A DNA stretch of 52,629 nt from Pseudomonas borbori (GTDB lineage Bacteria; Pseudomonadota; Gammaproteobacteria; Pseudomonadales; Pseudomonadaceae): positions 1 through 52,629 of the forward strand of contig NZ_FOWX01000035.1 in the NCBI RefSeq assembly GCF_900115555.1. The letters run 5' to 3'. A model generated the notes under the pieces. It had not been told where the DNA came from and did not search any database. It saw only the letters and a program-made list of their open reading frames with translations. A program made the position numbers and the translations under genes. This document shows, piece after piece, positions 8,070-16,816 of the stretch. Numbering within the stretch: position 1 is the stretch's first letter; each line of letters opens with the position of its first letter.

Positions 8070-10100
8070 TTACAGGTCGAGCACCAGCGGCTGCGAACCC
8101 TGCGCCGGCACCGCGCAACAAATCAGCACCTCGCCGGCATTGGGAAGCTCCGCCGGGGGCTGTGGATAACTCACCTGACCGCTGATCAGGCGGGTCCTGC
8201 AGGTTCCGCACGAACCGCCGCGGCAACTGAATTCCGGGCGCAGGCCGCGGCTTTCCGCCAGCTCCAGCAGACTGCCGGCATCCGGCTGCCAGCGTGCTTC
8301 CTTGGCCGAGCGCTGGAACACCACTGGCACTGAAACGCTGGCGGCCGCTGGTTGCGCGATGACCAGCGCGTCCGCATCCGGCTTGCGCCGCAGCGTCGAC
8401 GGGCCAAAGGTTTCGGCATGAATCCTCGAGTCGCGGATGTGCAGATCCCGCAGGCTGTCGTACAACCCCTGGGTAAAACTGCCCGGGCCACAGAGGACGA
8501 AATCCGCTTGATCGAGGTCGTCCCCTTCAACCATGGTCGTGAGCAGGTCGGCGTCGATGCGCCCGGTCAGGTCGTAATCTTCACCCTCCCGCGCTTCGGG
8601 TTCCGGCTGGCTGAGCAAACGCAGCACGCGCACCGCGTCACCGAGGCCGTCGAGCAGGCGCTCCAGCTCGGGACGAAACGGCTGATCGGCCAGGGTCCGC
8701 GAACTCTGCAACAACCAGGTGAGACGGATGCGCCGCGTGCGCAGGCCTTGATAGACCAGCTCACGCAGCATCGACAGCAGCGGCGTGATGCCGACGCCGG
8801 CGGCCAACAGCACCAGCGGCCGCCGCTCATTGGCGGCCACGCTGAAATGCCCCTGCGGCGCACGGGCCTCCAGCACATCGCCGAGCCGAATCTGCTCATG
8901 CAGGTGGCTGGACACCAGGCCATCGCGCTTGACGCTGATGCGGAAAAAGTCATCGGACGGCGCGCTCGACAGGCTGTAGGTGCGGATATGCACGGCGCCT
9001 GCGAGGTTGAAGCGCACAGGCAGATGCTGCCCAGCCTGAAACAGCGGCAAGCCGGCGCCGTCGGCAGGCTGCAGGTAGATCGAACGGATGTGGCGGCTTT
9101 CCTGTTCGATGTGCGTCACTCGCAGCGGCCGCCAGCAATCCCCCAGGGCCCGGGCTTGCAGGCGTGCGTTGGCCTGCGCCCAGCTGCCGGTCAGCGAACT
9201 GCTGGGCGACAGGCCGTCAAAGCGCCAGCGCAAGGCCAGCGCCGCGGGCCGACGCACCACCCGCTGCACCTCGACCGTCCACAACCGCTCGGCCCCTTGA
9301 AAGGCATCGACCTGCGGGCCGTCGAGGATGAGCTGGGTGCGACCGCTGAGCTGCAGCAGCTCGCCGGTTTCGAAATCGATGAACAGCAAACCGGCTCGGG
9401 GATTGAGCAGCAGGTTGCCCAGGGTATTGAAGAACAGGTTGCCGGCGAAGTCCGGGATGGTCAGGCGGTTGCCCTCTACCCGGACGAAACCGGCCCGGCC
9501 ACCGCGATGGGAAACGTCCACCGCGCGTTGGCCAGCGACGTCCGCATAACTGGCGACAAAGAAGGTGTCGGCGCCGGCGATCATGGCTTTGGCGGCGTCA
9601 TCCAACCCATCGAGGTGCTGCGCGCTACGGGTCGCCGGGTCCGCCAAGGGCACCGGGCGAAACTGGCGCAATTGGATATATTGCGGACAATTGCCGAAGG
9701 ATTGCTCCACCTGCACCGCGAAGCCGCTCGCCGTTAGCGCAGCGACCCGACCATTGAGACGGTTGCGCCGGCGACTGTGCAGCTCGATACCGAGCAGGCC
9801 GATCGCCGCCCCGTCCTGCAGCTGTGCCGGGTCGTCGCTGCCAGGCAGGCTGCTGACCTGCAACAGCGCAGGCTCAGGAGCCTGGGCAAAGCCCGGCGGC
9901 CCTTGCAGAATGCTGGCCCAGGGGTTGCCGTCGGCATCCACCGCGCCGTACAGCAGGAACGGCAGTTGCTGATAGAAGCTGCGGTGCTGATCCGGCATCT
10001 CGCCGCGGATCACCCTGCGCCCCAAGGCGTCCATGCGTTCGGCGACGCCCACCTGCGCCTGCAACTGCCTCTCGCCGGCGTGCCACGGTGAAGGTTGCAT
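8070..10100 (-). CDS. Fused PNPOx-like / ferredoxin-NAD(P) reductase / 2Fe-2S ferredoxin protein
   Basis: The 676-residue start at 10100 is preferred because a GGGAG precedes it; the frame is open further upstream but would overlap the neighbouring GST gene. Three modules are visible. The N-terminal part (about residues 30-300) resembles pyridoxamine-phosphate-oxidase-like split-barrel flavin proteins (YGAVDADGNPWASIL and the motif GNLLLNPRAGLLFIDFETG). A ferredoxin-reductase module (about 330-570) has RTYSLSS for flavin and GVGITPLLSML plus CGPGSF for the NAD(P) side. A C-terminal plant-type 2Fe-2S domain has the ligand pattern CRGGSCGTC followed by a fourth cysteine near LICC. The arrangement suggests electron flow from NAD(P)H through FAD to the iron-sulfur centre, and perhaps on to the N-terminal flavin site. 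The substrate is unknown. It lies 34 bp downstream of the GST gene, probably cotranscribed. Confidence 0.88.
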   Translation of the reverse strand: MQPSPWHAGERQLQAQVGVAERMDALGRRVIRGEMPDQHRSFYQQLPFLLYGAVDADGNPWASILQGPPGFAQAPEPALLQVSSLPGSDDPAQLQDGAAIGLLGIELHSRRRNRLNGRVAALTASGFAVQVEQSFGNCPQYIQLRQFRPVPLADPATRSAQHLDGLDDAAKAMIAGADTFFVASYADVAGQRAVDVSHRGGRAGFVRVEGNRLTIPDFAGNLFFNTLGNLLLNPRAGLLFIDFETGELLQLSGRTQLILDGPQVDAFQGAERLWTVEVQRVVRRPAALALRWRFDGLSPSSSLTGSWAQANARLQARALGDCWRPLRVTHIEQESRHIRSIYLQPADGAGLPLFQAGQHLPVRFNLAGAVHIRTYSLSSAPSDDFFRISVKRDGLVSSHLHEQIRLGDVLEARAPQGHFSVAANERRPLVLLAAGVGITPLLSMLRELVYQGLRTRRIRLTWLLQSSRTLADQPFRPELERLLDGLGDAVRVLRLLSQPEPEAREGEDYDLTGRIDADLLTTMVEGDDLDQADFVLCGPGSFTQGLYDSLRDLHIRDSRIHAETFGPSTLRRKPDADALVIAQPAAASVSVPVVFQRSAKEARWQPDAGSLLELAESRGLRPEFSCRGGSCGTCRTRLISGQVSYPQPPAELPNAGEVLICCAVPAQGSQPLVLDL

Positions 10101-10134
10101 AACGGCTTCTCCCCTGCGCGCCTCGCGCAATAAA

Positions 10135-10761
10135 TCAGGCAGTTTTTTGCAAACCGGCGACGGTGCGCGGCATGCCGACAAACCCTGGCAAGGCTTCGAT
10201 CCGCACCAGCCAGGCGCGGATGTTGGCGTAGTCGTCCAGCGCCACATTGCCTTCCGGCGCATGGGCGATGTAGCTGTACGCGGCGATGTCGGCGATGGTC
10301 GGCGTGCTACCGACCAGATAGGGCGTGGCGCCCAGTTCCTGGTCGATCAGCTTGAGCCAGCTGTGGGCATAGGCGATTGCCTCTTGCGCGTTGTGAGGCG
10401 CGCCAAACACGGTGATCAGCCTGGCCCGGCCAGGGCCGAAGGCAATCGGCCCGGCGGCCACCGACAACCAGCGTTGTACCTTGGCCGCACCGAGCGGATC
10501 GGTTGGCAGCCACTTACCGTTGCCGTATTTGTGCGCCAGGTAGACCAGGATCGCGTTGGAATCGGCCAGCACCACGCCTTGATCATCGATCACCGGGACC
10601 TGGCCAAAGGAGTTGAGCGCAAGAAAATCCGCCTGCTTGTGTGCGCCCTTGACCAGATCGACCAGGATCAGCTCGGTCGGCAGTTGCAACAGAGACAGCA
10701 TCAGCTCCACACGGTGAGCATGGCCGGAACGGGGGAAGTTGTAGAGCTTGATGGCGTGCAT
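10135..10761 (-). CDS. Glutathione S-transferase family protein
   Basis: The 208-residue protein has the two-domain cytosolic GST layout. A thioredoxin-like N-terminal half (about 1-80) has FPRSGHAHRVELML, the cis-proline motif GQVPVIDD and the glutathione-binding DSNAI. The all-helical C-terminal half carries GSTPTIADIAAYSYI, the usual N-capping box region. The start has a GGAG about 7 nt upstream. It lies between a LysR regulator gene and the flavin/iron-sulfur fusion gene, all on the minus strand, which suggests a small detoxification or redox operon. The specific substrate cannot be told from sequence. Confidence 0.93.
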   Translation of the reverse strand: MHAIKLYNFPRSGHAHRVELMLSLLQLPTELILVDLVKGAHKQADFLALNSFGQVPVIDDQGVVLADSNAILVYLAHKYGNGKWLPTDPLGAAKVQRWLSVAAGPIAFGPGRARLITVFGAPHNAQEAIAYAHSWLKLIDQELGATPYLVGSTPTIADIAAYSYIAHAPEGNVALDDYANIRAWLVRIEALPGFVGMPRTVAGLQKTA

Positions 10762-10891
10762 GGTCGACTCCGCTGGGTGATGGCGCCGCCCAGGAAAGCT
10801 CGGCGCCGATGGGGGCTATCTTCCACTCGCAACCAAAACAACAGAATAACCAGCAAACGCAATCAATTATTTCAGCCAGAGCAATAATCCT

Positions 10892-11794
10892 TCAGCCGCG
10901 CAGGGCCGGGTGTTCGCGCAGCGCCTTCACCGCGAAGTCGACAAAGCTGCGCACCCGAACCGGGGCCTTGCGCCCACCCTGGTAGACCACATGGATGGGC
11001 CATGGCGGCAGTTCGAAGTCGGCCAGAACGATTTCCAGCTCACCGGCGGCGACCTTGCTCGCCACCTGGTACGACAGCACCCGGGTCAGCCCCAGGCCCA
11101 TGGCGGCGGCGGTGATAGCCGCCTGATTGGCGGTGACCACCAGACGCGGTTCCACCCGCACACTGATCGGCTCGCCCGCAGCGAGGAACGGCCAACTCCT
11201 GAGCTGGCCAATCGACGAGGTGGCGATGATCGGCGCTCCGCTCAACTCCGCAGGATGGCGGGGTCGACCGTACTCGGCCAGGAATCCAGGGGACGCGCAG
11301 ATCACCCGGCGCACTTCGCCGACGCGAATGGCATGCTGATTGCTGTCCGGTAACTCGCCGATGCGCACCGCCACATCGACGCCCTCCTCGAGCATGCTCA
11401 CCACCCGGTCGACCAGCAGCGCGTTGATGCTGACATCGGGGAATTGCGTCAGGTAAGCGACCATGACCGGCGTGACGAACAGATCGCCGAACAACACCGG
11501 CGCGGTGATCGTCAGTTGCCCACGGGGCTGGGCGTGGCTGCCGGCGGCCGAATCCTCGGCTTCCTGGACCTCGGCGAGAATCCTGCGACAGTCTTCCAGA
11601 TAGCGCTGGCCCGCCTCGCTCAAATGCAGGCTGCGGGTGGTACGGGTCAGCAGCTGGGTGCCGATGCGCCGCTCCAGCGCCGCCACGGCCCGGGTGACAC
11701 TGGCCGCCGACAGCCCCAAACGCCGCGCCGCCGCCGAGAAGCCCTGCTCCTGGGCGACGGCGGCGAAGACCTGCATTTCCTGGAATCGATCCAT
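10892..11794 (-). CDS. LysR-family transcriptional regulator
   Basis: The 300-residue protein has an N-terminal winged helix-turn-helix (about residues 1-60, FSAAARRLGLSAASVTRAVAALERRIGTQLL) and a C-terminal substrate-binding domain (about 90-295). The start is preceded by AAGGA. It is 130 bp upstream of the GST gene and on the same strand, not divergent from it, so control of the GST and oxidoreductase genes is a guess from proximity only. Confidence 0.93.
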   Translation of the reverse strand: MDRFQEMQVFAAVAQEQGFSAAARRLGLSAASVTRAVAALERRIGTQLLTRTTRSLHLSEAGQRYLEDCRRILAEVQEAEDSAAGSHAQPRGQLTITAPVLFGDLFVTPVMVAYLTQFPDVSINALLVDRVVSMLEEGVDVAVRIGELPDSNQHAIRVGEVRRVICASPGFLAEYGRPRHPAELSGAPIIATSSIGQLRSWPFLAAGEPISVRVEPRLVVTANQAAITAAAMGLGLTRVLSYQVASKVAAGELEIVLADFELPPWPIHVVYQGGRKAPVRVRSFVDFAVKALREHPALRG

Positions 11795-11820
11795 GGGCCA
11801 TGTCCTTCGTTCGGATAAAA

Positions 11821-11847
11821 AAAATCGCAGCCCCGGGCTGCGATTTT
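11821..11847 (-). terminator. Rho-independent terminator after glmS
   Basis: An 11-bp perfect inverted repeat (11821-11831 with 11837-11847, loop of 5) ends in four A:T pairs on both flanks, so it can work in either direction. It lies 27 bp beyond the glmS stop codon, on the promoter side of the LysR gene. Confidence 0.85.
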
Positions 11848-11909
11848 GATTGTTTCGAGCAGCTGTGGATAACCTATTCCACCGTCACCGACTTCGCCAG
11901 GTTACGTGG
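11847..11909. other. Predicted Tn7 attachment region (attTn7), apparently empty
   Basis: Established knowledge: Tn7 TnsD binds the last codons of glmS and insertion occurs about 25 bp past the stop. Here the glmS tail (KSVTVE then stop at 11874-11876) is followed directly by the terminator and the LysR gene with no transposon end, so the site looks unoccupied. The exact insertion base is inferred. Confidence 0.5.
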
Positions 11910-13724
11910 CTGGTCGACGTCGGTGCCCTTGAGCACGGCGACGTAGTAGGACAGCAACTGCAGCGGGAGGGTGTAGAGGATCGGCGCCAGCAGGTCGTGG
12001 ATATGCGGCATGTTCACCACATGGGTGCCCTCGCCGTTGCTCATGCCGGCCTGCTGGTCGGCGAACACGATCAGCTCGCCGCCACGGGCGCGCACTTCCT
12101 GCAGGTTGGATTTGAGCTTTTCCAGCAGCTCGTTGTTCGGCGCCACCGTGACCACCGGCATGTCGCTGTCGACCAGGGCCAGCGGGCCGTGCTTGAGCTC
12201 GCCGGCCGGGTAGGCTTCGGCATGGATATAGGAGATTTCCTTGAGCTTGAGCGCGCCTTCCATGGCCACCGGGTACTGCGCGCCACGGCCGAGGAACAGC
12301 GCGTGGTGCTTCTCGGCGAACAGTTCGGAGATCTTCTCCACCACCGCATCCATGGCCAGGGCTTCGTCGAGGCGGGTCGGCAGGCGGCGCAGTTCGTCCA
12401 CCAGTTCGGCCTCCAACTGTTTATCCAGGGCGCCGCGGACCTGACCGAGAGACAGGGTCAGCAGCATCAGCGCGACCAGCTGGGTGGTAAAGGCCTTGGT
12501 CGAAGCCACGCCGATTTCCGGGCCAGCCTGGGTCAGCAGGCACAGGTCGGACTCGCGTACCAGCGAGCTGATGCCGACGTTGCAGATCGCCAGGCTGGCC
12601 AGGTAACCGCCCTGCTCGGGGCTCAGCGCCTTGGCGTTGCGCAGCGCCGCGAGGGTGTCGGCGGTTTCGCCGGACTGGGAAATGCTGATGAACAGGGTAT
12701 CGGGCTGCACCACCACCTTGCGGTAGCGGAATTCGCTGGCCACCTCGATCTGGCAGGGAATCCCGGCCAGTTCTTCCAGCCAGTAACGGGCGACCATGCC
12801 GGCGTGATAGCTGGTGCCACAAGCGACGATCTGCACGTTCCTGACCTTGGCGAACAGCTCGGCGGCTTGCGGGCCGAACGCCTGGACCAGCACCTGGTTG
12901 CTGCCCAGGCGACCTTCCAGGGTGCGCTGGACCACCTTGGGCTGCTCGAATATTTCCTTGAGCATGAAGTGACGGAACTCGCCCTTGTCCGCGGCTTCGG
13001 CGCCTTCGTGATACTGCACGCTTTCGCGCTGCACCGGCTTGCCGTCGACATCCCAGATCTGCACGCCGTCGCGGCGGATCTCGGCGATATCGCCTTCTTC
13101 CAGGTACATGAAACGGTCTGTCACCTGCCTTAACGCAAGCTGATCCGAGGCGAGGAAGTTCTCGCCCAGACCCAGGCCGATCACCAGCGGGCTGCCGCTG
13201 CGGGCGGCGAGCAGGCGATCCGGCTGCTGCGCACTGATCACCGCCAGGCCGTAGGCGCCGTGCAGCTGCTTGACCGCCTCTTTCAGGGCAGCCGTCAGGT
13301 CTGGCTGAGTTTTCAGGGTGTGTTCGAGCAGATGGACAATGACTTCGGTGTCGGTATCCGAGCTGAACACATAGCCCAGATCCTTGAGTTGTGCGCGCAG
13401 TTGCTCGTGGTTTTCGATGATGCCGTTGTGCACCACCGCCAGCTCCTGGCCCGAGAAATGCGGGTGGGCGTTGCGCTCGCTCGGCGCGCCGTGGGTGGCC
13501 CAGCGGGTATGGGCGATGCCTAAGCGCCCGGCCAGTGGCTCGTCGTTCAGCGCGGCTTGCAGTTCGCTGACCTTGCCCACCCGACGGCGGCGTTCGAGTT
13601 GGCCCTGTCCATTCAACAACGCCACACCGGCGCTGTCGTAGCCGCGGTATTCCAGGCGTTTCAGACCTTCCACCAGCACGGCGGTGATGTTGCGTTCGGC
13701 GACGGCGCCTACGATGCCACACAT
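11874..13724 (-). CDS. glmS: Glutamine--fructose-6-phosphate aminotransferase (isomerizing)
   Basis: The 616-residue enzyme makes glucosamine-6-phosphate from fructose-6-phosphate and glutamine, the first step toward UDP-N-acetylglucosamine for peptidoglycan and LPS. After the initiator methionine, Cys2 is the catalytic nucleophile of the N-terminal glutamine amidotransferase domain (CGIVGAV). HTRWATHG and HNGIIENH are further class II amidotransferase motifs. Two sugar-isomerase (SIS) domains follow, with SQSGETADTL in the first and the C-terminal tail NLAKSVTVE. A strong AAGGAG precedes the ATG. glmR lies upstream on the same strand across a 226-bp gap. Confidence 0.98.
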   Translation of the reverse strand: MCGIVGAVAERNITAVLVEGLKRLEYRGYDSAGVALLNGQGQLERRRRVGKVSELQAALNDEPLAGRLGIAHTRWATHGAPSERNAHPHFSGQELAVVHNGIIENHEQLRAQLKDLGYVFSSDTDTEVIVHLLEHTLKTQPDLTAALKEAVKQLHGAYGLAVISAQQPDRLLAARSGSPLVIGLGLGENFLASDQLALRQVTDRFMYLEEGDIAEIRRDGVQIWDVDGKPVQRESVQYHEGAEAADKGEFRHFMLKEIFEQPKVVQRTLEGRLGSNQVLVQAFGPQAAELFAKVRNVQIVACGTSYHAGMVARYWLEELAGIPCQIEVASEFRYRKVVVQPDTLFISISQSGETADTLAALRNAKALSPEQGGYLASLAICNVGISSLVRESDLCLLTQAGPEIGVASTKAFTTQLVALMLLTLSLGQVRGALDKQLEAELVDELRRLPTRLDEALAMDAVVEKISELFAEKHHALFLGRGAQYPVAMEGALKLKEISYIHAEAYPAGELKHGPLALVDSDMPVVTVAPNNELLEKLKSNLQEVRARGGELIVFADQQAGMSNGEGTHVVNMPHIHDLLAPILYTLPLQLLSYYVAVLKGTDVDQPRNLAKSVTVE

Positions 13725-13732
13725 AGTCTTCT

Positions 13733-13946
13733 CCTTAGATCCTATTCAAAGTCTGCTGCGCGTCGGCCCTGCTGCGTTAAAAACAGGCTCGGCAAGCCGC
13801 TTGCGGCTAACGCGCTTTAGCGCGACCCCGTAGGGGCGAGCGAAGCGAGTCATGCTCATTTACACCAGTAAACTCGCGTGCGAGCCCAGTCCGCTTCCTC
13901 GCCTGTTTTTGCCTTGCATGACTCTAGCTCGCGAAACTTTGAACAG
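13733..13946. repeat. Intergenic repeat-like block between glmR and glmS
   Basis: The 226 bp between glmR and glmS hold a palindrome-rich block (for example TTAGCGCGACCCCGTAGGGGCGAGCGAAGCGAG, which includes CCCCGTAGGGG near 13829-13839). From memory of Pseudomonas genomes, this kind of block (TTCAAAGTCTGCTGCGCGTC at one end, GCTCGCGAAACTTTGAACAG at the other) recurs between genes. The ends are partly inverted: TTCAAAG at 13745-13751 and CTTTGAA at 13938-13944. It contains no credible gene; the promoter of glmS should lie within it but no clear one is seen. Confidence 0.45.
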
Positions 13947-13950
13947 GCTC

Positions 13951-14721
13951 TTACGCTTCAATAGACGCGCAGATCAGGTTGATTCCGCGCGCCGTCAGTT
14001 GTTCACGCACCTCGGCGCCGAGGCGCTCGTCGGTGATCAGGGTATGGACGCTGCTCCAGGGCAGTTCCAGGTTGGGAATCTTGCGGCCGATCTTGTCGCT
14101 CTCGACCATCACCACCACTTCGCGGGCCACCTCGGCCATCACCCGCGACAGGCCGAGCAGCTCGTTGAAGGTGGTGGTGCCGCGGGCCAGGTCGATGCCA
14201 TCGGCGCCGATAAACAGCTGGTCGAAGTCGTAGGAACGCAGCACCTGTTCGGCGACCTGACCCTGGAAGGATTCCGAATGCGGATCCCAGGTGCCGCCGG
14301 TCATCAGCAGCACCGGCTCGTGTTCCAGCTCGCTGAGGGCGCGGGCCACGTTCAGCGAGTTGGTCATCACCACCAGGCCGGGCTTATGCCCCAGCTCGGG
14401 AATCATCGCCGCCGTGGTGGTGCCGCTGTCGATGATGATCCGTGCATGCTCGCGGATCCGCGCCACACCGGCACGGGCGATGGCCTGCTTGTACTGGGAA
14501 ATCGGCTGGCCGGCATCGCCGATCAGCTCCTGCGGCAGCGGCACCGCGCCGCCGTAGCGGCGCAGCAACAGGCCGTTTTTTTCCAGGGCGGCGAGGTCCT
14601 TGCGGATGGTCACTTCCGAGGTTTCGAAACGCTTGGCCAGCTCATCCACACTCACCTCGCCCTGCTCGGCGAGCAAGGCGAGGATGCGGTGACGACGCTG
14701 CGGCGTGTTGCGTTTCGACAT
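13951..14721 (-). CDS. glmR: DeoR-family regulator GlmR
   Basis: The 256-residue protein has an N-terminal DeoR-type helix-turn-helix (about residues 6-60, HRILALLAEQGEVSVDELAKRF and TIRKDL) and a C-terminal sensor domain. The sensor shows the IIDSGTTTAAM phosphosugar-binding loop and the TNSLNVARAL and GADGIDL motifs. A DeoR regulator between glmU and glmS is conserved in pseudomonads, where it is named GlmR and linked to amino-sugar metabolism. The assignment of the symbol rests on family and position. Confidence 0.88.
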   Translation of the reverse strand: MSKRNTPQRRHRILALLAEQGEVSVDELAKRFETSEVTIRKDLAALEKNGLLLRRYGGAVPLPQELIGDAGQPISQYKQAIARAGVARIREHARIIIDSGTTTAAMIPELGHKPGLVVMTNSLNVARALSELEHEPVLLMTGGTWDPHSESFQGQVAEQVLRSYDFDQLFIGADGIDLARGTTTFNELLGLSRVMAEVAREVVVMVESDKIGRKIPNLELPWSSVHTLITDERLGAEVREQLTARGINLICASIEA

Positions 14722-14803
14722 GCTAAGTTTCGATTCGAAAGATACAGGCGCGAATCAAAACCTAATGAAGCTTTTCCGTCAAGCGGGAAAACGACCAAAG
14801 GCT

Positions 14804-14880
14804 GTAGGATGGGTTAGACGCGTAGCGGCGTAACCCATCAATTGGGCAGCATGGGTATCGCTGCGCTCAACCCATCCTAC
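14804..14880. repeat. 77-bp inverted-repeat element beside glmU
   Basis: A perfect 12-bp inverted repeat bounds the element (GTAGGATGGGTT at 14804-14815, AACCCATCCTAC at 14869-14880). Inside are GCGTAACCCATCA and ATGGGTATCGCTGCGCTCAA. A related, longer copy lies at 28370-28530. It starts 4 bp past the glmU stop and may act as a transcript end. This is a dispersed intergenic repeat of REP or MITE kind; no transposase is encoded. Confidence 0.7.
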
Positions 14881-14884
14881 GACC

Positions 14885-16249
14885 TTATTTCTTGATCTTG
14901 GTCGGCCTCTTCCAGCCGTCGACGTTGCGCTGCTTGGCGCGGCCGACCGCCAGGGTGTTGGCCGGCACATCGCTGGTCACCACCGAACCGGCGCCGGTGG
15001 TGGCGCCGTCGCCCAGGGTCACCGGCGCCACCAGGGCGCTGTTGGAGCCGATGAACACGTCTTCGCCGAGCACGGTCTTGAACTTGTTGGCGCCGTCGTA
15101 GTTGCAGGTGATGCTGCCGGCGCCGATATTGGTTCGAGCGCCGATCTCGGCATCGCCCAAGTAGCTCAGGTGCCCGGCCTTGGCGCCTTCGCCGAGTACG
15201 GCGTTCTTCAGTTCGACGAAGTTGCCGACATGCGCCTTGGCACCGAGCACGCTGCCGGGCCGCAGGCGGGCGAAGGGGCCGCAGTCGCTGCCCGCGCCCA
15301 GTTCGGCGCCGTCCAGATGGCTGTTGGCCTTGACCACGGCGCCCTGGCGCAGGGTGCTGTCCTTGATCACGCAGTTCGGGCCGATCTGCACACCGTCTTC
15401 GATGACCACCCGGCCCTCGAGGATCACGTTGATGTCGATCAGCACGTCGCGGCCCACCGTCACCTCGCCGCGCAGGTCGAAACGCGCCGGGTCGCGCAGG
15501 GTCACGCCCTGGACCATCAGGCTGCGCGCGGCGCGCTGCTGGTAATGGCGCTCCAGCTCGGCCAGCTGCATGCGGTCGTTGGCGCCCTGCACTTCCATGG
15601 CATCCAGCGGCTGTTCGGTGGCCACCACCAAGCCGTCGGCCACGGCCATGGCGATCACGTCGGTGAGGTAGTACTCGCCCTGGGCATTGCTGTTGGACAG
15701 CCGCCCCAGCCAGTCGCCCAGACGCTTGCCGGGGACGGCGAGAATGCCGGTATTGCCTTCGCAGATCTGCCGCTGCTCGGGGGTGGCGTCCTTGTGTTCG
15801 ACGATGGCCTTCACCACGCCGTTGGCATCGCGGACGATGCGGCCGTAGCCGGTCGGGTCGATGAGATCGACGGTCAAGAGCCCAAGCTGTTCGTCAGCGA
15901 CCTGCTCCAGCAAGCGCTCGAGGGTGGCGGCCTCGATCAGCGGCACATCGCCGTAGAGGATCAGCACGCGCTCGGCCGTCAGCGCCGGCAGGGCCTGAGC
16001 CACGGCATGGCCGGTGCCCAGTTGCTCACTCTGCAGGACGAAGTTCAGGTCATCGGCGGCCAGTCGCTCGCGCACCAGGTCCGCGCCATGCCCGATCACC
16101 ACATGGATGCCGGCAGGCGACAGCTGCCGGGCGCGGTCGATGACGTGGCCAAGCATGGATTGACCGGCGATCGGGTGGAGGACTTTCGGCAGGGCGGAAC
16201 GCATGCGGGTGCCCTGGCCGGCGGCGAGGATGACGATATCGAGAGACAT
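14885..16249 (-). CDS. glmU: Bifunctional N-acetylglucosamine-1-phosphate uridyltransferase / glucosamine-1-phosphate acetyltransferase
   Basis: The 454-residue enzyme carries out the last two steps to UDP-N-acetylglucosamine. The N-terminal uridyltransferase domain begins LDIVILAAGQGTRMRSALPK (glycine-rich nucleotide loop) and has LYGDVPLI and EGNTGI. The C-terminal left-handed beta-helix of hexapeptides (about residues 250-430) contains RPGSVLGAKAHVGNFVELK and ITCNYDG for acetyl transfer. The start at 16249 matches the family N-terminus; the frame is open 16 codons further but lacks similarity there. It follows the ATP synthase operon after a terminator, the conserved order in many proteobacteria. 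Confidence 0.97.
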   Translation of the reverse strand: MSLDIVILAAGQGTRMRSALPKVLHPIAGQSMLGHVIDRARQLSPAGIHVVIGHGADLVRERLAADDLNFVLQSEQLGTGHAVAQALPALTAERVLILYGDVPLIEAATLERLLEQVADEQLGLLTVDLIDPTGYGRIVRDANGVVKAIVEHKDATPEQRQICEGNTGILAVPGKRLGDWLGRLSNSNAQGEYYLTDVIAMAVADGLVVATEQPLDAMEVQGANDRMQLAELERHYQQRAARSLMVQGVTLRDPARFDLRGEVTVGRDVLIDINVILEGRVVIEDGVQIGPNCVIKDSTLRQGAVVKANSHLDGAELGAGSDCGPFARLRPGSVLGAKAHVGNFVELKNAVLGEGAKAGHLSYLGDAEIGARTNIGAGSITCNYDGANKFKTVLGEDVFIGSNSALVAPVTLGDGATTGAGSVVTSDVPANTLAVGRAKQRNVDGWKRPTKIKK

Positions 16250-16283
16250 AGGCAGGTACTGATCCAGAAAATGCGGACAAAGA

Positions 16284-16309
16284 AAAAGGGTAGCCAAGGC
16301 TACCCTTTT
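16284..16309 (-). terminator. Terminator of the ATP synthase operon
   Basis: A 12-bp perfect stem (16284-16295 with 16298-16309, 2-nt loop as drawn) with GGCTACCC and a T run on the minus strand lies 36 bp past the atpC stop. It overlaps the start region of the glmU leader. Confidence 0.9.
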
Positions 16310-16345
16310 ACTGACTTGCGATGAAGTGCAACGACCAGCCTGGTA

Positions 16346-16774
16346 TCAGCTACCGCCGAACTTCTTGCGCAGCTGCTGGACGGTGCGCAGTTGAGCTGCG
16401 GCCTCGGCCAGGCGAGCGGCGGCGGAACCGTAGTCGAACTCGGCGCCTTTTTCATGCAGGGCCTTCTCGGCAGCCTTGACGGCTTCCTGAGCAGAGGCTT
16501 CGTCGAGGTCGGCAGCGCGCTGCACGGTATCGGCAAGAACCTTGACCATGTTCGGCTGCACTTCAAGAAAGCCACCGGAGATGTAATACACCTCGGCTTC
16601 GCCACCCGGCATGACCAGACGAATCGGGCCCGGCTTGAGGTCGGTGATCAGCGGCGCGTGACCCAGAGCGATGCCAAGATCACCCAGGTTGCCGTGCGCA
16701 ATCACCATCTCGACCAGACCGGAGAAGATCTCGCCTTCTGCGCTGACGATGTCGCAATGGACTGTCATAGCCAT
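16346..16774 (-). CDS. atpC: ATP synthase F1 subunit epsilon
   Basis: The 142-residue central-stalk subunit regulates rotation in F1. The beta-sandwich half (VHCDIVSAEGEIFSG and GHAPLITDLKPG) is followed by the helical C-terminal hairpin (ARLAEAAAQLRTVQQLRKKF). The start MAMTVHC at 16774 matches the Pseudomonas protein; an upstream ATG at 16810 would overlap the atpD end and has no family support. Last gene of the atp operon. Confidence 0.96.
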   Translation of the reverse strand: MAMTVHCDIVSAEGEIFSGLVEMVIAHGNLGDLGIALGHAPLITDLKPGPIRLVMPGGEAEVYYISGGFLEVQPNMVKVLADTVQRAADLDEASAQEAVKAAEKALHEKGAEFDYGSAAARLAEAAAQLRTVQQLRKKFGGS

Positions 16775-16816
16775 ATCTAGCCTCACAAAAGCGCCCGTCT
16801 CCGGACGCACGGGTGA

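Noticed and set aside
8352..9737. Long open frame on the plus strand (461 codons)
   Set aside because: It lies fully antisense to the flavin/iron-sulfur fusion gene; it is a by-product of GC-rich codon use and has no recognisable domain.
13852..14817. Plus-strand gene between glmS and glmU
   Set aside because: It is antisense to glmR and begins in a dispersed intergenic repeat.
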